This document shows positions 18,722 through 26,837 of a DNA stretch of 64,000 nucleotides, piece by piece (the first letter of the stretch is position 1; every line of letters begins with the position of its first letter). The notes beneath the pieces were generated by a model. It ran no database searches and was not told where the DNA came from. It saw nothing but the letters and a program-made list of their open reading frames with translations. A program made the position numbers and the translations under genes. This DNA is from an uncultured Prevotella sp. (GTDB lineage Bacteria; Bacteroidota; Bacteroidia; Bacteroidales; Bacteroidaceae), in assembly GCA_937922435.1 (NCBI GenBank), contig CAKZVT010000046.1, forward strand, positions 1-64,000, in the 5' to 3' direction.

Positions 18722-21253
18722 TTATCTTACGATTACTTTCTTCACCGTGTTGTTTACTTTCACGATGTAGAGACCCGGTTCGAGGCCGAACGATGCGTTG
18801 CCTGATACGCGCTCATTGACAACCATCGCGCCCGACATTGTGTACACCTTGACGTCGGCATTGTCAGCGTTCACGTTGAGAGTGTTGCCGCTTACGCTTA
18901 TGGAAGAGCCTGTCTCAACGCTGCCGATGCCAGAAGGTACATCGGTCTTGAACGCCATGTTGACGTTGCCGTAGCACTGGTCTATCATAATATAATAATC
19001 ACCTGCGGTGGCAATGTCGCTTGTCCATGTGTATGTTGTGCTGTAATCGCTTGGGTCATAATTGTATGTGTACGACATGTATGTACCGTTTCCAGCAGAG
19101 GCATTGTCCAAACCTTGATACCATGTAGAGCCGATGAAGTTGTCTGCGGTTATCGTTACTTGGCATGCCGGCAGTGTAACCTTGTACCACATCGGCGTGT
19201 TGCGTGTTACGGCGGGCACGGTTACGGCCTCGCCTTCAGTCAGTTCGATGGCTGTAGCAGCTGTTTCTCCAGCTTCGAAGTCTCTTATCGTGAAGGTAAG
19301 CACGCTGCCTTCATGCGGAGTTGCCATCTTCAGATTGACGAGGAACACGTCGCCAGCTGCAGCGATAACTTCTGTTTTGTAAACGGTTGTAGAAGTGCTG
19401 CCGTCATATTCATTCGTAACAATGTCGGTAAGGCTTCCGTCTGGCGACTTGCAATATTGCATCTTTTCGGTGTTGTTGTAAGGTACGTCACTGTCGATGA
19501 TGAGCATTCCGTCCTTGTCGGCGGTGTACTGCAACCAATAGTCGCCGTAAGTCTCCGTACCGAAGGTGAACTTGCCGTCCTCTACTATGATTGGGTCGTC
19601 TTTCGTTTCGCCCTGTTCAAACTCCTTCTCTTCAAGCGTGAAGCTCTCGCCAGCTTTGGCATTGTCGAGCTGTATGTAGTATTCAGTACCTTGGGTCACG
19701 GAAAGCGAGTACACCGAACCGCTCCTTGAAGCAGTCAAAGGCTGTGGATAGCCATAGTTGTATATGATGAATGTTGCGTTTACCTCTATCGCTTCGGCGG
19801 TTAATACTAACTTGCAGTCTTTGCTTGCGGTGTACTTGTAATAGCGTGTGCCGTCGGCGTCGAATGTGTTTGAGCCGAGCTTAGCCTCAAGCGGATTGCT
19901 AATCAAGTCGCCTTGGCGGATGTCTTCAAGTGACGCGGTGAATGTAATCGGCGAAGCCTCTTGTGATATCCACCTTATTATATATCGTTGTCCTTGGGTG
20001 TTTCCATTAACTTCCGCGCGTACAGAACTGTTGCCGCTTGTGGCAGAGTAGCTGTTGCCAGCCATGTAAACGGCCACCGATGTGGCTGTACTTGTGATGG
20101 TTGATGTCGCCTCTACGTTGAGGAACTTATGCTCGTCGGCAGGTATGTCAACTGCGTAATAGGTAGTGCCGCCGGCGTTGGCAGTTGTTATTGGCTGGGT
20201 CAAGTCGGTCAAGACGATGGGGTTGTCTTCCTTCTCGCCCTGCTTGTAGTCCTCTACGGCGAAGGTCAATGTGCTGGGTTCGTCAGCATCCATGTAACGG
20301 TATACCCATACATAATATGTCGTTCCCGTGTAAGGCGTCTCGAAACGGACATCATAGCTGCCGGTTTCCGACTGTGCGTAAACCTGTCCGTATTCAATGT
20401 TGTACTTGTTGTCGTAAACCTTTACCTGTGCCTTCATTTCCGAACCTCCTGTGATAGAGGCGTAGCCGGGCTTCGTACTGGTGAACGTGTACCAATATTC
20501 TCCTTTGGCGGCAGGCAGTTCGTTTTCGCCCTCTTCAAGCGTGAAGGGCATGTCGAGCGAGCCTTCTGTGGGGTGTGTGATTTCCGCCGTCAGGATGAAC
20601 GGGCTGTAGCTGGTGAACACGAGGTTGTATTCCTGGCCGTTCTCGACGGACACTTTGTAGACATACTGGCCGCTGCTCTGCGACTCGGCATAAGCCGCCG
20701 CGCCGCCGTTGACTGACACTTGCGTATAGTTATTCATGTTGAGCTGCAGCACCCCGTCTTCAGTCGCGGTGTATTTAGCATACGTTGTCATGCCCATGCT
20801 TGGCACAACGGACGAACCCATATAAGCCTCGTCGCCTACAACTATCGGCATCGGGTCGTCGGCAGAGAAGCCTTTACCCACGTTGCCGCCGGTTTCAAAC
20901 TCGGCGGTGAGCGTTCCTGTAGTACTGCCGCCTGCTTGGAAATAGTATTTACGGCCTTTTTCCAGATAATAAACAGAGTACTGCGATGAATTGATGAAGC
21001 TCCTTAATTGTGACCGGTAGGCTGTCTCGCCTTCGCCTTCATACGTGTAAGCGTAAGAGTAACCGGCAGAAGGAGTTACCGTAAGCAGCGTATTCTCTTC
21101 AGGCGTATAATACCAATAGGCATATCCGCCAGCAGATTCAAGGGTGTATTCGTTACCCCCCCCCTTCAGTTCGAGCGCGGTTTCTTCCGAATACTGCGCC
21201 ATTGCGGTGACGGTGAAGAGAGCCGCCAGCACTGTGAGTAAATGTTTTTTCAT
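18722..21253 (-). CDS. Secreted repeat protein, type IX sorting domain, possible phase-variable tract
   Basis: 843 residues from the ATG at 21253 (MKKHLLTVLAALFTVTAMAQ is a textbook signal peptide); an ATG three codons earlier is also possible. The mature part has six to seven repeats of about 110 residues. Each opens with an acidic header (xxGETKDDPIxVxDG) and holds a beta sandwich with YWYTFTSTKPG-, YYKYTASKDC- or YWLQYTADKDG-like strands, as in bacterial pre-peptidase C-terminal-like domains. The last 75 residues are a sorting domain (VKVYTMSGAMVVNERV... LEPGLYIVKVNNTVKKVIVR). No catalytic motif was seen. A run of nine G lies about 90 nt into the gene and encodes the glycines of LKGGGNEY; a slip there would abort the protein just after the signal peptide. 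Confidence 0.85.
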   Translation of the reverse strand: MKKHLLTVLAALFTVTAMAQYSEETALELKGGGNEYTLESAGGYAYWYYTPEENTLLTVTPSAGYSYAYTYEGEGETAYRSQLRSFINSSQYSVYYLEKGRKYYFQAGGSTTGTLTAEFETGGNVGKGFSADDPMPIVVGDEAYMGSSVVPSMGMTTYAKYTATEDGVLQLNMNNYTQVSVNGGAAAYAESQSSGQYVYKVSVENGQEYNLVFTSYSPFILTAEITHPTEGSLDMPFTLEEGENELPAAKGEYWYTFTSTKPGYASITGGSEMKAQVKVYDNKYNIEYGQVYAQSETGSYDVRFETPYTGTTYYVWVYRYMDADEPSTLTFAVEDYKQGEKEDNPIVLTDLTQPITTANAGGTTYYAVDIPADEHKFLNVEATSTITSTATSVAVYMAGNSYSATSGNSSVRAEVNGNTQGQRYIIRWISQEASPITFTASLEDIRQGDLISNPLEAKLGSNTFDADGTRYYKYTASKDCKLVLTAEAIEVNATFIIYNYGYPQPLTASRSGSVYSLSVTQGTEYYIQLDNAKAGESFTLEEKEFEQGETKDDPIIVEDGKFTFGTETYGDYWLQYTADKDGMLIIDSDVPYNNTEKMQYCKSPDGSLTDIVTNEYDGSTSTTVYKTEVIAAAGDVFLVNLKMATPHEGSVLTFTIRDFEAGETAATAIELTEGEAVTVPAVTRNTPMWYKVTLPACQVTITADNFIGSTWYQGLDNASAGNGTYMSYTYNYDPSDYSTTYTWTSDIATAGDYYIMIDQCYGNVNMAFKTDVPSGIGSVETGSSISVSGNTLNVNADNADVKVYTMSGAMVVNERVSGNASFGLEPGLYIVKVNNTVKKVIVR
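21156..21164 (-). repeat. G9 homopolymer near the 5' end of a surface-protein gene
   Basis: Nine consecutive C on the plus strand (G on the coding strand), about 30 codons into the secreted repeat protein. Tracts of this length are typical of slipped-strand phase variation. Confidence 0.75.
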
Positions 21254-21517
21254 AATCAACATGTTTATAGTTAAATTTAATTATACGGATTAATATTTCT
21301 AATATATTTGGCTTGTAAACTTTTAATAAGTAAGTAAATCGGCGGCAAATATACGAAAAACCAACGTAAAAGATGCATAAATTTGAATTTATTTTACAGT
21401 AAAACACGTTTTCAGTTGTGTTTTGCCTGCGTTTTGCTGATATTTATCTATAATTTACTTAAAAAGAGTTTCTAATATGAAAACAAACCTTCTGCCAAGC
21501 CGCTTGTTTTCCGCTGT

Positions 21518-21637
21518 TTTGCAAAAGACGGCCTTTTACCTTGCAAAAGGTGGCCTTTTAGCGGCTAAAAGACGGCCTTTCGGAATGCGAAAGACCGTGT
21601 ATTGGACACCCACCCCAGCCCTCCCGAAGGGAGGGGG
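21518..21637. repeat. Family A array (copy 4) joined to a half family D element
   Basis: 21518-21604 holds four 22-nt units (GCAAAAGACGGCC, then CCTTTTAGCGGCTAAAAGACGG, and so on). 21605-21637 is one arm of the CCCACCCC/GGGAGGG element. Both lie between divergent genes; the rest of 21254-21804 is AT-rich with no gene. Confidence 0.85.
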
Positions 21638-21756
21638 CTTGATTGCCTGTTGTCATGAAGTGGCAATATGGGTAAACCGTCAAGGCCATACTGTAGGGAA
21701 TACGCTTTGTAACACAAATGAAACATCTGCTTAAACAAGTTGTAATATATGTTTTC

Positions 21757-21764
21757 TACTTTTG
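21757..21764 (+). promoter_or_regulatory. -7 box for the phosphate transporter (TACTTTTG)
   Basis: Exact TAnnTTTG match 40 nt before the start codon. A TTG at 21740-21742 is closer than usual for a -33 element. Confidence 0.5.
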
Positions 21765-21804
21765 CGGCGGAATTTATGACATAATGCAACAATAACGTAT
21801 TTTT

Positions 21805-24054
21805 ATGACAGAAATCTATTTTTTGATAGTCGGGTTCTTGCTGGTCTTGGCGGTGTTCGACTTGTTTGTGGGCGTAAGCAACGACGCCGTAAACTTCCTG
21901 AACTCGGCCATCGGGGCGAAGGTGGCCAAGTACCGCACGGTACTCTTCGTCGCATCGGTCGGCATCCTCATCGGAGCCGTGATGAGCGCGGGCATGATGG
22001 ACGTGGCCCGTCACGGCATAATGCGGCCTGAAAGCTACTCGTTCTCCGAGGTGATGACCATCTTCCTCGCCGTAATGGTGACCGACGTTGTCATCCTCGA
22101 CGTGTTCAACACGCTCGGCCTGCCTACGTCGACCACGGTGTCGCTCGTGTTCGAGCTGCTGGGAGGTACGTTTATCCTCGCCATGCTCAAGATGGCGGCC
22201 GACCCGTCGCTCACCATCTACGACCTGCTCAACAGCGACAAGGCCCTTAGCGTAATCATCGCCATATTCGTGTCGGTGGCCATAGCCTTCTTCTTCGGAG
22301 TAATCGTGCAATGGATTTCCCGACTTATCTTCACCTTTAATTATAAGAAGCATCTGCGCTATACCATCGCCATATTCGGCGGCATAGCGTTCACCTCGCT
22401 GGCATATTTCATCTTCATCACCGGCATAGGCAAGTCGCCTTACATCAGCGAGGCGTCGCGCACATGGATTGAGGACAACACCACCATGCTCATGGCCGTA
22501 ACGTTCGTAGGCTCTACGGTGCTCATGGAGATACTCCACCTGCTCCGCGTCAACGTGTTCAAGCTCATCGTGCTGGCCGGAACGTTCGCCCTGGCGATGG
22601 CCTTCGCAGGCAACGACCTCGTGAACTTCATCGGTGTGCCCCTTGCCGGACTTGACTCCATGCAGGACTTCCTCGCCAACGGCAACGGACAGTTTGACAC
22701 GTTCATGATGACTTCGCTCATGTCGTCGGCCAAGAGTCCGCTGCTCTACCTCGTGTTGGCCGGCATCATAATGATAATAGCCATGACAACGTCGAAGAAG
22801 GCGCAGAACGTTGTCAAGACGAGCGTCGACCTTAGCCGCCAGGACGAGGGCGACGAGATGTTCGGTTCGTCGAAAGTGGCACGCAGCGTAGTGCGCACCA
22901 CGCAGGACATCAACGACACCGTGGTGAAGATGATACCTGCACGCGTGAGGAAATGGATAGACAGCCGCTTCAACAAGGAGGAGGCAATACTGGCCGAAGG
23001 TGCGGCCTTCGACGAGGTGCGCGCCGCCGTCAACCTCGTGCTTGCGGCCATGCTCATAATCATCGGAACTAACTACAAGCTCCCCCTGTCAACCACCTAC
23101 GTTACGTTCATGGTGGCTATGGGTAGCTCTTTGGCCGACCGTGCATGGAGCCGCGAGAGCGCTGTGTTCCGCGTTACGGGCGTAATATCGGTCATCGGCG
23201 GATGGTTTGTCACCGCCGGCGTGGCCTTCGCCACCTGCGCCATAGTCTGCGCTATGATGCACTTCGGCGGAATTGCAGTCATGGTAGCCTTCATGGCTCT
23301 TGACATATACCTGCTCTGGCGCAGCAACCGCCAGTTCGCCAAGAAGCAGAAGGAGGAGAAGAAGGACGACGTGTTCCAGCTGATGATGCGTACGAGGGAC
23401 AAGGAAATCGTGTGGGACTTGCTCTCCAAGCATGTGGCCCGCACCCAGAGCTTCGTCACACGCTTCGCCCTTGAGCAGTATAACCGCATCATCGACGGCA
23501 TAACCAACGAGAACCGCAAGGAGCTGCGCCACTGCCACAGCGCGCTGAAGGAAGAGCAGGCGCAGCTAAAGAAGTTCCGCCGCAAGGAACTGCTTGCCAT
23601 GCGCCGCATCCCTGCGCCCATAGCCATTGAGCGCAACACGTGGTTCCACCTTGGAGCCAACAGCAACCAGCAGTTCATGTACTGCCTGCGCCGTATGCTC
23701 GACCCCGTGAAGGAGCATGTCGACAACAACTTCAACCCCCTGCCGCAGGCGTATATCGACGAGTTCGAGGGCATCCGCGGCAAGGTGAACGAGCTGATGC
23801 AGCATACCGAGGAGATGATTTCGACCAACCGCTACGAGCAGTACCAGGAGACGCTCAACATCGCCGACGAGTGCAAGGACGAGCTGTCAGTGATGCGCAA
23901 GCACGTCATAGACCGCATGTACCGCGACGACAACGCCAACCTGAAGGTGTCGCTGCTCTACCTGAACATACTCCAGGAGAGCCAGGAGTTCCTTAGCATA
24001 ATGCGCCACCAGCTGCGCGCCGCAAGGAAATTCCTTGACACAACGGAGAGATAG
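21805..24054 (+). CDS. Pit-family inorganic phosphate transporter with PhoU-like tail
   Basis: 749 residues. Residues 1-about 510 are a polytopic membrane domain with the two PHO4/Pit signature repeats: GVSNDAVNFLNSAIGAKVA near residue 25 and, in the second half, a GTNYKLPLSTTYVTFMVAMGSSLADRAW segment. GLPTSTTVSLVFELLGG is also diagnostic. A linker with charged residues at about 340-400 interrupts the halves. Residues about 530-749 are soluble, helical and charged, resembling PhoU domains that regulate phosphate uptake; fusions of this kind are common in Bacteroidetes. It would import phosphate using a cation gradient. It is monocistronic, ending in a strong terminator. Confidence 0.92.
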   Translation: MTEIYFLIVGFLLVLAVFDLFVGVSNDAVNFLNSAIGAKVAKYRTVLFVASVGILIGAVMSAGMMDVARHGIMRPESYSFSEVMTIFLAVMVTDVVILDVFNTLGLPTSTTVSLVFELLGGTFILAMLKMAADPSLTIYDLLNSDKALSVIIAIFVSVAIAFFFGVIVQWISRLIFTFNYKKHLRYTIAIFGGIAFTSLAYFIFITGIGKSPYISEASRTWIEDNTTMLMAVTFVGSTVLMEILHLLRVNVFKLIVLAGTFALAMAFAGNDLVNFIGVPLAGLDSMQDFLANGNGQFDTFMMTSLMSSAKSPLLYLVLAGIIMIIAMTTSKKAQNVVKTSVDLSRQDEGDEMFGSSKVARSVVRTTQDINDTVVKMIPARVRKWIDSRFNKEEAILAEGAAFDEVRAAVNLVLAAMLIIIGTNYKLPLSTTYVTFMVAMGSSLADRAWSRESAVFRVTGVISVIGGWFVTAGVAFATCAIVCAMMHFGGIAVMVAFMALDIYLLWRSNRQFAKKQKEEKKDDVFQLMMRTRDKEIVWDLLSKHVARTQSFVTRFALEQYNRIIDGITNENRKELRHCHSALKEEQAQLKKFRRKELLAMRRIPAPIAIERNTWFHLGANSNQQFMYCLRRMLDPVKEHVDNNFNPLPQAYIDEFEGIRGKVNELMQHTEEMISTNRYEQYQETLNIADECKDELSVMRKHVIDRMYRDDNANLKVSLLYLNILQESQEFLSIMRHQLRAARKFLDTTER

Positions 24055-24095
24055 TTGTCAGCAGACGAGTTGCAAGTTACGAGCTGACAAGTGAT

Positions 24096-24138
24096 AACGG
24101 CTGCGAAAAGTGAAAGCTTTTCGCAGCCGTTTTGTTTT
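24096..24138 (+). terminator. Intrinsic terminator of the phosphate transporter
   Basis: Perfect 15-bp stem (24096-24110 with 24117-24131), 6-nt loop, followed by TTGTTTT. Confidence 0.92.
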
Positions 24139-24198
24139 ATGTTGTAAGTATTGTGCTGCGCTATTGACGTTTCTTTAATCATCTGTTGGTTGTTTTGT

Positions 24199-24273
24199 TG
24201 CAAACCAAAAGGCCATCTTTTGCAAGCTAAAAGACGGCCTTTTAGCTTGTAAAAGACGGCAAAACGGAATGCG
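24199..24273. repeat. 22-nt palindromic-unit array (family A, copy 5)
   Basis: Three units: AAGGCCATCTTTTGC, AGCTAAAAGACGGCC, TTTTAGCTTGTAAAAGACGG. A REP-like family B element follows 58 bp downstream. Confidence 0.8.
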
Positions 24274-24330
24274 AACAACCGCATATCGTATGGCGGCTGT
24301 TGCGCCGCCCTCGGATGGGTTTACATGTTT

Positions 24331-24467
24331 TGGCGGATTTGCAATCCGCCGATTTTTACTATAAGGATTTGTAATCCGCTAAAATCACACTGCTATGAGA
24401 TAAATGTATGGGCATGAGCGGATTGCAAATCCGCAATTAATAGCCGTCGGATTGCAAATCCGACGGA
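24331..24467. repeat. REP-like GGATTTGCAATCC element (family B, copy 1)
   Basis: Four palindromic cores: two in one orientation (GGCGGATTTGCAATCCGCC at 24332-24350 and AAGGATTTGTAATCCGC at 24363-24379), then two inverted (GCGGATTGCAAATCCGC and GTCGGATTGCAAATCCGAC), with ACTATAAGG between the first two. The whole element is a paired inverted arrangement like a bacterial interspersed mosaic element. The related copy is at 58969-59128. Confidence 0.85.
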
Positions 24468-24564
24468 ACAAAACAGTTTAACAAAGGCAGTATTTAGATG
24501 TTAGCTCAAATGTATAATTAACTATAATTACACTTCAAGCGGATGCTTTTCAGCTGAAAATCTG

Positions 24565-24572
24565 TATCTTTG
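24565..24572 (+). promoter_or_regulatory. -7 box (TATCTTTG) for the lipoprotein gene
   Basis: Exact TAnnTTTG match about 30 nt upstream of the start codon at 24602. Confidence 0.55.
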
Positions 24573-24601
24573 CCCTATACACGCAACATACACTTACAGC
24601 C

Positions 24602-25135
24602 ATGAAACATACCAAACAAACTATTATTCTACTGCTTGCGGCGGCGTTGGCGTGCGGATGCGGCGGCAAATCAGATGAAGACAAAGCCAAAGCAAGCGGC
24701 ATAGCCGCATACGTAGACGGCCTTGCAAGAGAGTATAAGCCCATGACATCGACCGCAATGCTTACGGGGCGGACGTGGACTTCGACAAGCAGCGGCTACT
24801 TGACGGAAATGACGGAGGATATATCATTCACCGACTCTACATATATTAAAAGGACAACGTATAATCGGACAGACAGGGGTACGTCGGTTTACTGTGACAC
24901 ATCACGCTATTACTTGTCGATGGTAAGGAGGCCGGAAAGATTTGAATATTGGAAAGTAGGCAAGCAAACCAAGGGCGATTATATCATAAAAGAGACGACA
25001 CACAATGGGAAAAAGACATTTATCTCGTTGAAAATAGTATTCGTCTCGCCTGCAAGGCTTGAACTTGACGTTGCCTATTCGCCCATTCCGACAATAGGCG
25101 GCACCGGCAAACGGACGTTTGTGGGGAAAAAATAA
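24602..25135 (+). CDS. Lipoprotein of unknown function
   Basis: 177 residues with a signal sequence and lipobox LACGC (cysteine near residue 20), followed by GGKSDED, an acidic start often linked with surface export of Bacteroidetes lipoproteins. The remaining 150 residues show alternating strands (TWTSTSSGYLTEMTEDISF, then TYIKRTTYNRTD, then LELDVAYSPIPT) as in a small beta-barrel or lipocalin-like fold. I do not recognise the family. Flanked by repeats upstream and its own -7 box; downstream comes a separate promoter, so it appears monocistronic. Confidence 0.8.
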   Translation: MKHTKQTIILLLAAALACGCGGKSDEDKAKASGIAAYVDGLAREYKPMTSTAMLTGRTWTSTSSGYLTEMTEDISFTDSTYIKRTTYNRTDRGTSVYCDTSRYYLSMVRRPERFEYWKVGKQTKGDYIIKETTHNGKKTFISLKIVFVSPARLELDVAYSPIPTIGGTGKRTFVGKK

Positions 25136-25234
25136 GGTGTTTCCCTATTTCCTAAATAATGTCCGCTTTGTCTTGAAAGGCGGTCAAAAAACTAAAAATA
25201 GCATAAAAAGTTTTCCATTGTCGGTGATAATGCC

Positions 25235-25242
25235 TAATTTTG
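25235..25242 (+). promoter_or_regulatory. -7 box (TAATTTTG) for the nucleotidyltransferase operon
   Basis: Exact TAnnTTTG match 28 nt before the start codon at 25271. The four to five genes downstream are packed head to tail. Confidence 0.6.
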
Positions 25243-25270
25243 CCGACTGTAAAACGAGACTTACGCGCAC

Positions 25271-25993
25271 ATGATATATGGGATAATTGCAGGCGGAGAA
25301 GGCTCGCGCCTGGCGGCTGAAGGCGTGAAAGAGCCTAAGCCGCTCGTCAGAATAAACGGCGAGAGGCTCTTGGATAGGCTTGTCCGCATATTTGGGGACA
25401 ACGACGCCGAGGGCATTGTTGTGGCCTTCCGCAAGAGCATGACAGACGTTGCCGTGCAGCTAAGCTACCTGCAAGGCTGCGCCGACTGCGACGGTCTTGC
25501 GCCCGTAATATGCACAGGCGTCGAGACGCCAAGCTCCATGCACAGCCTGGCCGCCATAATTGACCGCCTGAAGGAAGGGCCGTTCTGCGTCACGACGGTA
25601 GACACCGTGTTCCGTGAAGACGCCTTCAGACGGTACGTCAAGGCTTTCAAAGAGTGCGTGGAGAGCGGCGAGGCCGACGGCATGATGGCTGTTACCAGCC
25701 TCATAGACGACGAGAAGCCGCTCTACGTGGCCGTTGACACAGGCATGAACATAACCGGCTTTCTTGACGAAAGTGGCAGTTCAAGCTACGTTTCGGCTGG
25801 TATTTACGGACTTACGCCGCGTGCCGCCGACGTGCTCCGCCGTTGCATGGAGCGCGGCGAGAGCCGTATGCGCAACTTCCAGCGTGCCTTGCTGCGTGAA
25901 GGACTGCGCCTGAAGGCGTTTGACATAGGGCGTGCGTTCGACATAGACCACGCCACCGACATAGGTAAAGCCGACAGTTTTTTACGCGAATAA
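25271..25993 (+). CDS. NTP-transferase-family nucleotidyltransferase
   Basis: 240 residues, GT-A fold nucleotidyltransferase of the MobA/sugar-phosphate type. N-terminal IIAGGEGSRLAAEGVKEPKPLVRINGERLLDRL gives the nucleotide-binding GGxGxRL loop and the following lysine; CVTTVDTVF near 115 is the likely metal-binding acidic strand. Such enzymes make CDP-, UDP- or GDP-activated sugars, inositol or choline. Stops 2 bases before an ATP-grasp-like gene, followed by a CDP-alcohol phosphatidyltransferase and a HAD protein. The context suggests it activates a phosphorylated polyol or alcohol with CTP for transfer to or from a lipid (inference). Confidence 0.85.
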   Translation: MIYGIIAGGEGSRLAAEGVKEPKPLVRINGERLLDRLVRIFGDNDAEGIVVAFRKSMTDVAVQLSYLQGCADCDGLAPVICTGVETPSSMHSLAAIIDRLKEGPFCVTTVDTVFREDAFRRYVKAFKECVESGEADGMMAVTSLIDDEKPLYVAVDTGMNITGFLDESGSSSYVSAGIYGLTPRAADVLRRCMERGESRMRNFQRALLREGLRLKAFDIGRAFDIDHATDIGKADSFLRE

Positions 25994-25995
25994 GT

Positions 25996-26811
25996 ATGAC
26001 GCATGTGCTGAAAGTGTACCGCGCGGAGTGTTTTTCGCCAAATTCCGTCAGCCGCGACCGCGCCATCATCGATGCCGTAGGCTCGCTACTCGCGTCGCAG
26101 GGGTGCACGGTGGAAGGCGTAAGCGAGGACATGTTAGGCGCAAGCGATGCCGCCGACATATACCTTTCGATGGCACGCACGCCCCGTGCGCTCGGCATGT
26201 TGAGGCTGAAAGAGGCCGAAGGCTGCACCGTTGTGAACCGCCCCGACGGCGTGGCGGCTTGTAGGCGCAGCAGCGTAGACCGCCTGATGAGGAGTCATGG
26301 TCTGCCTGCCGCACCGCTTGACGGCACCTGCGGCTACTGGCTGAAGCGTGGCGACGAGGCCGCGCAAGGCCGTGACGACGTGGTGTACGTGCATAGTGAG
26401 GCCGAAAAGGACGAAGCCCTGCGCCGCTTCAAGGCACGCGGCGTGGCCGACGTGGTGGTGACAGCCCACGTAAGGGGCGACGTGGTGAAGTTTTACGGAG
26501 TGTTCGGCACAGGCTTTTTCACGACGTTCCATGCCGACGCAAACTTCTCTAAGTTCGGCGACGAGGCGGTAAACGGCGCGGCAAGGCATTACGCTTTCGA
26601 CGCCGAACGGCTGCAAAGCGACGCGGAACGGCTGGCCGGATTGGCAGGCGTTGACGTTTACGGAGGCGACTGCATAGTGCGTGAAGACGGCACATACGCC
26701 ATTATCGACTTCAACGACTGGCCCAGCTTCGCCCGTTGCAGGGCTGAAGCCGCCGGGGCAATCGCCGCGAGGGTGGAAGTGATTTTTAAAGGTAAAAAAG
26801 TAAAAAGGTAA
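25996..26811 (+). CDS. ATP-grasp-like protein
   Basis: 271 residues, 2-nt gap from the upstream gene. The C-terminal half has ATP-grasp landmarks: YWLKRGD (lysine strand, near 114), VTAHVRGDVVKFYGV, and the terminal metal-binding strand YAIIDFNDWPSF near 235-245. The N-terminal third looks like a pre-ATP-grasp Rossmann domain. Such enzymes join an acyl-phosphate to an amine or phosphorylate polyols; the inositol 5/6-kinase branch has a similar last motif. Substrate unknown. The last residues (FKGKKVKR) are encoded by a tandem GTAAAAAG-type repeat that continues past the stop, so the native C-terminus may have been remodelled. Confidence 0.75.
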   Translation: MTHVLKVYRAECFSPNSVSRDRAIIDAVGSLLASQGCTVEGVSEDMLGASDAADIYLSMARTPRALGMLRLKEAEGCTVVNRPDGVAACRRSSVDRLMRSHGLPAAPLDGTCGYWLKRGDEAAQGRDDVVYVHSEAEKDEALRRFKARGVADVVVTAHVRGDVVKFYGVFGTGFFTTFHADANFSKFGDEAVNGAARHYAFDAERLQSDAERLAGLAGVDVYGGDCIVREDGTYAIIDFNDWPSFARCRAEAAGAIAARVEVIFKGKKVKR

Positions 26812-26826
26812 AAGGGTAAAAAGGAT
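26784..26826. repeat. Tandem GTAAAAAG-type low-complexity repeat
   Basis: Four to five units of AAAGGTAAAAAAGT-like words spanning the last codons of the ATP-grasp-like gene and the gap before the next gene. A reverse-strand version of the same word pattern is at 40094-40135. Confidence 0.7.
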
Positions 26827-26837
26827 TAAGACAGCAA

